Source: Chanos chanos (lineage: Eukaryota > Chordata > Actinopteri > Gonorynchiformes > Chanidae). From it: a stretch of DNA of 64,000 nt. The translations under genes were made by a program, and so were the position numbers. Positions 1-13,685 of the stretch are shown here, piece after piece (within the stretch, counting starts at the first letter, position 1; every line of letters begins with the position of its first letter). Location of the stretch: contig NC_044500.1 in the NCBI RefSeq assembly GCF_902362185.1, positions 36,409,558 through 36,473,557 on the forward strand, written 5' to 3'. Below the pieces are notes generated by a model that was given only the letters and a program-made list of their open reading frames with translations, was not told the origin of the DNA and ran no database searches.

Positions 1-355
1 AATTGTATATGTTAATAAGAGGACCTTAAAATCTGCCCTTGCATGAATTGGGAGTGTAATGTGGTCAAACTTCAGTGTACAGTGTACAGAACATTGCAGT
101 AATCGAGGCGAGATGTGACGAATGCGTGAACAATGGTTTCCGCATCAGCCATACTTAGAAAGGGCCTAATTTTAGCGATATTACGGAGGTGATACAAGGT
201 AGTTTTGGCTTTGTTTTGATATGAGTGACTAGAGTCAAATATCACACCAAGGTTTTTAGCTGTAGAGTTTTGAGAGATGATGCAGTTGTCTAAATTTAGG
301 GTAAGATCACTAAAAAGATGCTTATGCGTAGGCTCTGAGTTAATTTTATACACTC
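1..355 (-). mobile_element. L2/CR1-clade LINE fragment (reverse transcriptase C-terminal part)
   Basis: On the minus strand 353-72 encodes a 93-residue open stretch with features of the C-terminal part of fish L2-like reverse transcriptases: KNLGVIFDS, then YHLRNIAKIRPFLS, then DAETIVHAFVTSRLDYCN. Minus-strand sequence from 71 to 1 continues with remnants resembling the next family block (DHITP...), but not in one clean frame. No 5' part, endonuclease domain or tail is present, and the window edge cuts the piece. It is a dead, truncated copy upstream of srsf6. The family assignment rests on recognised motifs; the exact clade is less certain. Confidence 0.8.
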
Positions 356-474
356 TCTATGACTGTTTTATCTGTCCATCATGAATGTTTGGATTAATCA
401 GCGATACAAATAACCATGGACTGTGAAAACATCTCACCTTTGCTGCTTTAAGCTTATGGTTTATGCACCGGATG

Positions 475-516
475 TGACGTCGTTCAAGCGGATGACCAGG
501 ATATTCCTCTTATAAA
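475..516 (+). promoter_or_regulatory. srsf6: Candidate srsf6 core promoter (CRE-like site and TATA box)
   Basis: A TGACGTC CRE-type core lies at 475-481 and a TATAAA box at 511-516, about 110 bases before the srsf6 start codon at 628. A start site near 540 would give a short 5' leader of roughly 85 bases. Placement relative to the ATG is seen in the sequence; promoter activity is inferred. Confidence 0.5.
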
Positions 517-627
517 CGTAGAGGCCATTTCTTTTCGTCTATCCTAGCGGGGTGCTCAAGACAACATATAGCTACGCTGATACGTTCGGTATCTGTTCAT
601 CCGATTGTATTTGGCATAGCCTCAAAT

Positions 628-4410
<3,783 letters not shown>

Positions 4411-5122
4411 AGGTCTACCCAGTGTACTCTTGAGTTTTGAATTGGTATTGATATTTTGAAGACCGCAGTTGCAAATTTGATTGAGATTTACCCCCTCTCA
4501 CAGCACTTGGCACCAAGTGTGTGCTTCTGTGTAAATTCAGAATAATTTTCAATATTGCATGTGAATGAGGGAGTAAATGTGTACATGGCAGTGAAATACA
4601 AGCTAGAGGAGCTGTTTTTCCTTTTTCCTCACGTATTTTGCATAAGTCATGTTTAGAGTGCCAGACTGAGTGAATGCATTGCATAAACCTTTTTCCCTTG
4701 GTTTGACTGGTTGCATTGCATAAATCCTTTTTTCAGGAGCTTCAATTGGTAAGCTACATCTTTTATCAATGCGGATATAACCATGTCTCCTCTCAAGTCT
4801 CCTACTATAGAGTTTACAGAAAAGGTGATTTCTGATCAAGCCTAATGCCCCCCCCACCCACCCCTCATGTTCATTCTTTTTGGGAAGAAATGCGTCTTTG
4901 CTGTACAGTTCTGTTCATTTTGTTTTCATGTATGAACCGCTTTCTGTTAAATACAGTTTCTCCACTTTTGAGTGTTAGTAATGATGTAACATTTCTCACC
5001 TTAATACCTGGGAAACCCCTGACCGTGTAGTCCTTGTTTTCTTTCTTTTTTCTCCACCCAGGTTTTTGCTTGATTTTATAAATTTCATGTGTATTGATCA
5101 ATCCTTTGTAATATTTTAGTTA

Positions 5123-5128
5123 AATAAA
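5123..5128 (+). terminator. srsf6: srsf6 polyadenylation signal AATAAA
   Basis: Canonical AATAAA about 710 bases after the srsf6 stop codon, followed by a T/G-rich stretch. The interval 4411-5122 is therefore taken as 3' UTR. A further AATAAA-type hexamer near 5425 could give a longer form. Confidence 0.6.
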
Positions 5129-5924
5129 CATGCTTGATTTGAAGTGTTGTTGTGAAATGTCTTTTTTGCCAGACTGGGAAGTGTTCAAGTTGAGTACAGC
5201 ACATGATGGGGATTCAGGTTGAGTTTAATGGCAGAAAGTCTGGAAAATGGCAACATCGTAGTGATTAATATTCAACACTCATTAAAATATGCAGCAGCCT
5301 ACAGATGTGTGTTACATATTTCAACATCTAAGTAAACTGTGATTAAATCTGCATGTCTCCATACAGTAGATGTTACCTCCATGTCTTAAGCTTCCTTTTT
5401 CTTAAGTGTCCCCCACTGAACACTAATAAAATATGAAACTTCCATTGCTATGACAAACGTCTGGATATTGATTGTGTAGTTTTAGGCAGCTGTTTTTGTT
5501 CAGTTGGGTTGTATATGGTAATTGCCCTAAATTACAGGGATGTGAAGATGTGTATGGACCTGGCCTGCAGTGAACAATGGTGGTTTTGTCAAGTAAACTG
5601 AGAACAGCAATGACTTGTAGTTTTTTTAAATAGCACAGGTATCAGCATGAGCTAATGTAACATATACATCTCATTAAACACCAAGTCAAGGCTAATCTAT
5701 GACAAATCCAGTCTCAAATAGTGAGAATGAATAATTTTATGAATAGTTCTATCTTGAATAATGTACTGTGTAGCTTTTTGTTTAAGGTAACTGGTATACA
5801 CTAATAAATGTCACTGGCCAGTGGAAAAAAGGGGAAACATTTTTATTTCTTGGACTCAGTATTTTATTACTTATTTCAGCAATTGATCATTCTTCTTCAT
5901 CCTTTGTGCAACTTCGAGTATTCA

Positions 5925-6250
5925 TTGGAGATTGGGTGAAAAAGGATTAGGGTCGGCATAATGTTGAGTGGATGAACAAGTAATGTTGATATTGTAAATA
6001 GTGTCCAAAAGTGAATACGTCTCGTTCCAACTCATACCACAAATACTTGAATGCACTGAGATCTGGTGACTTGGGAGGTCACAGCTGTGAGCGGAATTCA
6101 CTTTCACGTTCATAGAACCATTCTTGAACAATCCTAGCTTTGTGCCATGCTGCATAATCCTACTGAAAGAACCCATTTACATATGGATAGACTGCTGCTG
6201 TGAAGGAATCTACCGGTGGCACTGAAACGTTGTATGACTCCTACCAGATT
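5925..6250 (-). mobile_element. Tc1/mariner transposase remnant
   Basis: Read on the minus strand in shifting frames, this block resembles the catalytic C-terminal half of fish Tc1 transposases. A HKARIVQEWFYE-like segment is followed by PPKSPDLSAFKYLW, equivalent to the family's WPPQSPDLNPIEHLW. The upstream part (6190-6250) resembles the preceding transposase block. Stops and frame changes are frequent, the DDE triad is not intact, and no terminal inverted repeats were found, so this is an old inactive fragment in the srsf6-ift52 intergenic region. Confidence 0.65.
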
Positions 6251-6254
6251 TACT

Positions 6255-7060
6255 ATAATGGGCATACCGACAACCTAAAGTGATCTCATATTTTTTTTCC
6301 GGGTCTCCTCCTTGGTTGTTTAACCATTTTGTCATATTCAGAGAGAGCATACTGCCACTTTTGCACAGTTGAGGTGGCAACACTACTACCACTCTTCTGC
6401 ATTTTTACAGGTCACTCTCCACAATGTTGACAGGTCAGTTACACCTATTTAACAACATTCACAGGTCATTCACAGCAAACACCAGTTTTCCTGCCAGGAT
6501 TCTAATGCCCCTCCTCTGCTCTGAGGGTTTGGAGAGTGGTTTTTCAGTACATGATATTCTAAAAGTAGTTTTTCCAGACATCTGATACCAGATAACCTGT
6601 CCAGATGTATCTGAAATATATGCAAGTATTCTGCACAAGGCGTTGTGTCGCACCTTCCACATTTTTTCTGGCTTCATGAGTTTGGCTGCATCCCCTTATG
6701 GCCAGTGTTTATTCTTTACATATTACAATTTTAAATTAAATTACACAGAAACAACAGGCAACCAATGTAGCCTACAACGGGACTGCAGGGTAGATTTCCC
6801 TTCCTTTACAATGTTCCTGTACCTTGGTGCTGCAGACCTGAATGCTGATTAAAAAACACTGCTTTTTACTGTATGTGAACATTTACATATCACAACTGTG
6901 ATGTACAAAAACGTCTCTTGTGATAAAGCTGCTCAGTCTATTTCCCGAATCATGTATTAGTTTAGATGATGTCTGTAACTTCACTGTTAGCGACCAAAGG
7001 CTGTGTTGAAAGTGTTCCGCGTGGTTGCTATGCTCCAAGCGCCCATAGTTACTGTGTTGG
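6255..7060. other. Intergenic stretch, no supported gene
   Basis: AT-rich sequence between the Tc1 remnant and the presumed ift52 first exon. Short open frames have no recognisable protein features. The part just after the transposase remnant (6390-6480) looks like decayed mobile DNA from short repeated phrases (CAGGTCA...), but no family can be named. Confidence 0.4.
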
Positions 7061-7872
7061 CTTCGGAAATTACCCATAATGCACCGAGGCAAGGTTCTCA
7101 AAAATGGATCAGATTTAAGGTAATTTAACAAAAATGTGTTTTTAACATGACTAGGATATTTGCTACAGGCAATAGTGACATCTAAAATAATCTCATTCTA
7201 ATTTTGAATAGACTCATCAGTAAATTTGCATTAGTGGCGCACTAGATAACTGATTGAAGATTAGCTTAGCTTTGGATGGAGCATAAAAGGGTGATTATCC
7301 TTTAGCTCACGACAAATGGGTTTATAGGCAAATACACTTCGTATCACGCTACCGAAAAATAATCGGTTTGGATTAGCTACATGTACTTAAATACAACAGC
7401 CGAGATTCACGGTAATTTAACACAAACTGCCTAATGTATTAGTGTCCAGCAAACATTAGCTATTTTGTGTCAAGTTACCGTCAGTTCTTAGTGTTTCATT
7501 AAGTTCTCAAATTAGTTAAATAAGAGTTTAGAGTTACTGTTTTTTGTCGTGATAATGACCAGATTACCTGCTGTCGTAAACCTGTTTAACGATGAATGAA
7601 CATCTTTGAACATGTTACAGTAGTCTGTTCTAAAGATCAAAAACGTAGCTTTAGAATGTTTAAAATGTACAGGTCTTACAAATCATAGTACTTCGCATCT
7701 ATTCCGTGGCTAAATCCATGCTATCAGCAGTCTGTTGTAAAATTAGCAATAGGGCATGAGCTAAACGTTTTAAGAACAACTGCGATTAAGTGTTATTACG
7801 CTGCTCATTGTTGTTTTCTTCTCTGCGTTTTAGGTCTTTTTGGTGATCTAGGTAGTTATCCCGTTTATCAGG

Positions 7873-10800
7873 ATGGATAAAGAACAGCGTAACATCGTTG
7901 TTTTTAATGCATCCAAAAGGGAACTATTCACGGCCAACAGTGGTTACAAGCTCCTTCAGAAAAAATTAAGAGCGCAGTGGAAGATCCAAAGGTAAATAAT
8001 TAGTCCCACTCACCGATTGGTAGACTACAAGGCAAAATTGTTTTCATCTGATGTATTGATATTCGATGCGTACTTTGCGTACGCGTAGAGGATCTACATT
8101 ATTTTTGAAGCACTTCACATCGATACCAGAGGGGGTAACTTTTGTAGTGTAGGTTGTGTACTGACCTGCTCACTTACTGGACGTTCCAGCCACCCGAGGT
8201 TCTGACACAAGACACTTAAAATCTTACTTTTTTGACACCCAGAAACTTCCTAAACAATGCACCCATCTCAAAATAGTAATTAAAGTGTTGAGCGTTAACT
8301 ACTGAATTTGAAAGACCTCCATTCTTGTCCTGCAGCATTAAAGAGGAGCTCACACTAGAGAAGTTGCTTGGTGTGAAGCTATGGATCACTGCTGGGCCTC
8401 GTGAGAAATTCACTGCTTCTGAGGTGAGGCGTTTTGTGCCCTTTTTAAAACACTGTATGTTGTTACATAAAGACCAGACGGTATTAATCAGCTTTAATAC
8501 ATTTCCAGTAGTTTACAGTGAAGTCAAGAGACATGTGGTAGTTGTCTGATGCAAAAAGTTATCTTTTTGTCCCATGCAAAAATATCAAATGTCACTTTAT
8601 AATCAGCAGTGTTCATTGTTATTTCGAGTTGTTTGTGTACTGATACAGTCTTTGCTTTGTAAAGTTGGAAGTTCTGAAGCAGTACCTGGACAGTGGTGGA
8701 GAAATCCTTGTGATGCTTGGAGAAGGAGGAGAGATGAAATATGACACTAACATCAACTTCCTCCTGGAGGAGTATGGCATCATGGTTAACAATGGTGAGC
8801 TCAGTACAATCACATTTAAATGATTTTGACTGTGACGAACAGTACATAACCAAGCAGTTCATCTGTTTGAATGTCAGGCATATTGTGTTATTTTTTCTCA
8901 CACATTTTTGTCTTAACAGATGCTGTGGTGAGGAATGTCTATTACAAGTATTTCCACCCCAAAGAAGCACTTGTGTCCAATGGTGTTCTGAACAGGTCTT
9001 TTTTAATGTTTTAATCTCTACTCTGCCAACCTCTTTTGACAGAAATGTCTTAGCAGCATAATCAACTATGGTAAATTAATAATCAGTTCTCCCTCCCTAG
9101 AGAAATCAGTCGCGCTGCTGGTAAAGTAGTAACAGGGGTCATTGATGATGAAAGTACTGGAAACAACACACAGTAAGTGCTATTCGAATCAGTTCATGTG
9201 AGACCATGAATGCAAAGAGCTGAATGCAAAGAGCTGGGATGAGAAGACAGTGTCTCAGTTGTAACGATTTAACATAAATAAAGAAAGACATGATTTTCTG
9301 TTTCATCTCTTGCCTTTAGATTATTCTTTCTTATAAAAGGCAAGATGGTGCCATGTATAAGTAACCCCGTGGTTTACTTGGTTTAAGACATTGTGATCTC
9401 ATCTCTAACCTGAAATAGGGCTCTTACATTTGTGTACCCATATGGAGCTACACTGAGTGTGATGAAGCCTGCTGTAGCTGTCCTTTCAACCGGCTCTGTG
9501 TGCTTCCCCCTCAACCGACCTGTTCTTGCCTTCTACCATGCCAAAGTGAGTGCTCATGTCCCAATGGCTTGTGCACATCTTAGTATGTTAAACTCAGTTA
9601 TCCCCTATATTGATGTTTAATGGATTTGTCTTGCTTTGTGATTGAAGGATGCAGGAAAATTGGCTGTGCTGGGGTCATGTCACATGTTTAGTGATCAGTA
9701 CCTTGAAAAGGAGGAGAATAGTAAAATAATGGTAAGCTCCACTGAACACACATAAGTCCTGAGATGAGATCTGTGTGTTATGCTGAACTGAATGAATGAA
9801 CATTGCATCTGATGGTTATTCTGATCTTGTCTTTGCTGCAATGTAGGATGTGGTTTTCCAGTGGCTCATGACTGACAATATTCACCTTAACCAAATAGAT
9901 GCAGAGGACCCTGAGGTGAGAGTGCGTTCTGGTTACCTGCTGTCTTTGCAAAGCAAGCCGAAAAGATAACTTTAATTAGGGAGTACATGAGAATTAACTC
10001 CGGAGCAGAAACCAAGTCACTTTCAAGTGTACAACTACACTGGAATATTCACGAGGCTGAAACGCTCTGAAGTGACTCTCTATTTATGCAATCTTTTCCT
10101 GTTTCTCCCCCAGATCACTGACTACAACATGTTACCAGACATGAGACGCCTTTCTGAGAGACTGCGGGTGTGCCTGCAAGAGGGTGATGAGAACCCGAGA
10201 GACTTCACGTCTCTTTTTGACATGTCTTTACTGAAGCTGTCCACAAATACCCTGCCCAATGTCATCAAGTGAGCACAGCTTTTACGTCTTTTTGAAAAAC
10301 ACCATGATACACATCATCTACACCTTTATCTGCTTTTCCCACCTCACCATCAGCTGTTGTGCATTGAGTACGTCTTGCAGAGTACGATCTCAAACGTAAG
10401 ACTGTTCTCTCATTTTTCAGGTCTTATGAGCAGCTCAATGTCAAACATGAGCCGCTACAATTGATCACACCTCAGTTTGAAACGCCTCTACCACCTCTGC
10501 AACCCGCTGTAAGCAAATCTACTGTACATATTTCGTTTCCCCAACAAATACATTTATTCATCAGGGAATTTTTTTTTATCGTTTATACTGGGAATTTGAG
10601 AGAAAATATAAGTCTTTATTTTTGTAGTGCTTTACCAGGGAATTGGTCCACTGTTCTTGTTTAGTTAAAGCCCAGTAATGCACCTTTGTGTCGTCATGTT
10701 TACTTACTGATCTGAGGGTTTTCCCTTTCTGCTCAGGTTTTTCAGCCGGCCTTCAGGGACCTACCCCCTCCCATGCTTGACCTTTTTGACCTGGACGAGG

Positions 10801-11536
10801 CCTTCTCCTCTGAGAAAGTGCGACTAGCTCAACTCTCAAACAAATGTGAGTCCATAGTAATGTCACTGTGTACTATGCCCAGCAAATGAAATACTGGACA
10901 TAATTATACTGTTTTGTCTTTACTGTGTTGACGTTTCATTTGCATTGGTCCAAATGATACCTGTGGTGTGTGCAGAATATAAATGTAAAGTAAATCTTGT
11001 AGGTGTCAGTAAAATGGCAGGTATGATTGTAGAAAGGGAGACAAACAGTAAAATATTTATCACACCTATGAAGCCAGCTCCACTGATCACACCTCACACT
11101 GTCTGTCCTCTGTTCTCAGGCACAGATGATGACCTAGAGTTTTATGTGCGAAAATGCGGGGACATCTTGGGAGTGTCAGGAAAACTAGACAAAGAACGGA
11201 GAGATGCTAAACACATCCTAGAGCATATCTTTTTCCAGGTGGTGGAGTTCAAGAAACTAAATCAAGTAAGTGAAGCCTGTATATACCATAGCAAAAACAG
11301 AGTATTAATTTGAGCATCTTGGTCTTAATTCTTTGAGCACATTAGGAGCGGTTGGATCATACCCTCAACATCTCAGCCTTGCGGTTTTATAATTAAGAGC
11401 TCTCATCTCAATAATTGGAATTTTTTTTTTCTTTTTTAAATCCCTTTCTCTCTTTATCCTAAAGGAGCATGATATCGATGCAACAGAGGCAAGGTTTCAT
11501 GATTCTGAAGCATTGTCAGCACCCATCGACCAGTGA
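7873..11536 (+). CDS. ift52: IFT52, intraflagellar transport protein 52
   Basis: Subunit of the IFT-B core complex that carries cargo along ciliary microtubules. Thirteen coding exons: 7873-7991, 8336-8423, 8665-8794, 8920-8995, 9101-9172, 9419-9545, 9648-9731, 9847-9915, 10114-10268, 10421-10508, 10737-10845, 11120-11265 and 11465-11536. They give 444 residues (human about 437) in continuous phase. The N-terminal GIFT-type domain (about 1-260) shows the family's conserved stretches VVFNASKRELF, MLGEGGE, NFLLEEYGIMVNND, VMKPAVAVLSTGSVCFPLNRP and LGSCHMFSDQYL. The C-terminal IFT-B interacting part carries EQLNVKHEPLQLI, FETPLPPLQPAVF and LEFYVRKCGDILGV. The ATG at 7873 follows an acceptor at 7832, so an upstream non-coding exon exists, probably ending near 7118. 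One donor (8996, GTCTTT) is weak but phase demands it. The extreme C-terminus differs from the mammalian ending, as expected for this variable tail. Confidence 0.95.
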
Positions 11537-12017
11537 GAAAAATAAGAGAAGGTTTTGCGTGTGTCATATTTATATTGTGAATGTACATACAATGTCTTAG
11601 CTGTAAACATGCAAGCCATTCAGCAGCCGCACTCAGGTCTGGATTCTTGAAACTGAATGTATATAGTGGATGTATGTGACACAAACCAGGCCATGTTCTC
11701 CAAATACTCTGTGCAGAATGAAGCTTTTTCCATGTTTAGTGGAAAAACATTTTATTTTGTTATAGAGTTTTGTATGAAGCTCTTGTATCCATTTCACTTT
11801 CAGAGACAATGGATATGCTCCAAAAACCTTCAGCGTAGAGAAAATATGAAAGTATAAAATGTACACCATGTTTACCATTATAATCAACATTTTCAGCTGG
11901 GATCTATTAATATACGTCTTTTCCATGCTCTGCAGTCTAGAGCTGCTATAAACTGTATAAAACATGTCTCACTTATATACAAGTTAATTGTTTCTCTTTA
12001 ATTGTTTCATATCATAT

Positions 12018-12023
12018 AATAAA
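12018..12023 (+). terminator. ift52: ift52 polyadenylation signal AATAAA
   Basis: Canonical hexamer 480 bases after the ift52 stop codon. It faces the minus-strand signal of the neighbouring convergent gene at 12063-12068. Confidence 0.65.
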
Positions 12024-12062
12024 GTTTTCTATTATTTCACAAAACTTTTCTGAACAATACAC

Positions 12063-12068
12063 TTTATT
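12063..12068 (-). terminator. Polyadenylation signal of the unidentified minus-strand gene
   Basis: AATAAA on the minus strand (TTTATT on plus), 40 bases after the minus-strand stop codon at 12108. Its position supports the three-exon model of the unidentified gene and makes a very short 3' UTR. Confidence 0.6.
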
Positions 12069-12107
12069 GGTTGCAAAAAAGGATTATTAAAAAGATGAAC
12101 ATTTCCT

Positions 12108-13172
12108 TCATTTAGTTTTTGATTCATCATCTCTTAGTTCCTGTAAAATTAATTAGAAATTTGTTAGTTTGTAAGTTACTTTAAGTATCGATCATAACAA
12201 ATTATACAATATCAGGTAGCGTTTACCTATGGTGATTAATAACAAAGAAACTGTATATACTTGTCTTTTGTTGAATTAGTACAAATACCTGTACTGAATG
12301 ACAAACACCCAAGTTTTTGGAAAAGCTTCTCTGCCAATCCTCCTCTGAATTTGAAACAGCAGGACTTGAGCCCAGCACAGTTGCCTCTCTCCAAGACTTC
12401 TGTAACTGCTCTGCGTGATGGACGTGAAGTGGCGTGCCTGGCCAGATGCGCGAGATCTCAGCCAGAGTAGCGGGAAGAGACTGGAACTTCGGGCTCCATG
12501 TTCCTGAAACAGTTGACTCCAGGATTGGCTTTGGGCTGTCACTTAAGGGTCTGATTAGGGAGACTTCCCATGAAGGATGGGAGGTGGTTAGGTCAATACA
12601 GGACAAGTCAAATGAGCCTGGAATTGTGGGCTTTTGAAATTCCACCCGCTCATAAGGTGTAGAGGACTTGCCCTCTGCAAGGCTGTCGAGCTCAACCGAT
12701 CTGGAGTTGCTAGGAGTGGTATGCCCAGATGTCTGAATGTTTGTTGGTGTCAGACAGCTTTTGTCAAGAACAAAAGAAGGGGACAGCATACTGGATGTGT
12801 GACACAATGGTGCTAGGCGAGCTGGGTTGGCCTCGGGGTATTCAACAACAATATCTTGAGGTACTTTCAGCATTCCTTCAATGGACAGAGTAGACAGAGA
12901 GAGATTTGAGTCCAAAAGAATACACCTGTCAAGGTCCGAGAGTGATGGACCTTCGTAGTTTCTGGTTACCCCTGCAAAAGGTTTTGTTTTGATATTTTGT
13001 AACTCTGACAAAGCTGCACAAAACGTAATTCTCAGTCAAGAAGTTCCCAATGAACTTTATGTAACAGTAGAGAACAAGTTAAAAAAAAATGCAAAGCACA
13101 AGGTTAAAGTAAAACCAACGTTTACGCAAGGATGTTCTTACCACGCTGTACCTGCTCGTCATTCATGACCAT
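12108..13172 (-). CDS. Unidentified Ser/Thr/Pro-rich protein, 262 residues
   Basis: Three exons on the minus strand, 13172-13142, 13013-12289 and 12140-12108, join in phase to exactly 263 codons including the stop, each with GT-AG borders. This is strong evidence for a real gene, although the family was not recognised. It starts MVMNDEQVQRALSELQ and ends HSVQELRDDESKTK. No signal peptide, membrane segment, zinc site or catalytic motif is visible. The middle is low-complexity and rich in Ser, Pro and Thr, with many SP/TP dipeptides (STPYE, DSPKP, WSPKF, GTPLH, SSPAV). A cluster of Trp residues follows (IWPGTPLH, QKSWRE, EEDWQRSF) and may form a short conserved binding segment. The 5' end lies about 510 bases from the mybl2 start in divergent orientation, and the 3' end converges on ift52. 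A cell-cycle role is only a guess from the shared promoter interval and the SP/TP sites. Confidence 0.75.
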
Positions 13173-13685
13173 GGAGTATGAAAATAAGTTAATTGGGTTC
13201 ACCTTGCATTTATAGTCCTAGTTAACCTGCAGAATTTAGTTGGTCTACAGCGTCACCTCTGTCACGGAAGTAAACAGCAGAATTGAGATGGAGGGAAGAG
13301 ACAACTGTGGATATTATAATAAAATAGATAATATTAAGTTATTGTATGAATAAAAAAAATAACCGCACCATAAGAAATGAGACCACCAAAAATAATTTCG
13401 ATCAATTCAGCTAACCGACTGGGGGAGTTGACGAGGCTGCGTGCGCAGCAGTTTCTCTGCGTCACTCCCGGGAATGCCAGCGAGAAAAGAAGCGCGAGAT
13501 AGAAACTTGAGCGCGGACAATTCAATGTTGTGTTGCAGACACAGTGTCATCATTTGGGGGAATATCGCGAATTAATTGATTCCCTGTCCGTAAGGACACA
13601 TGTGTCTTTAGACGTATGCTCAACATCATTCTGAAAGTTTGTTTCCATTTTGATAATTCCGAGAAAACTACAGAACAGCGTAGAA
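13173..13685. promoter_or_regulatory. Divergent promoter interval between the unidentified gene and mybl2
   Basis: Only about 510 bases separate the two start codons of oppositely oriented genes. The mybl2-proximal part (about 13420-13510) is richer in CpG than its surroundings and holds GCGC-containing, E2F-like words (AAGCGCGAG, TTGAGCGCGG). No TATA box was seen. Shared regulation is inferred from the geometry, and the E2F reading is weak. Confidence 0.45.

Noticed and set aside
8524-8970. 148-codon minus-strand frame in the ift52 region
   Set aside because: It lies opposite two well-supported ift52 exons and the intron between them, and has no domain features.
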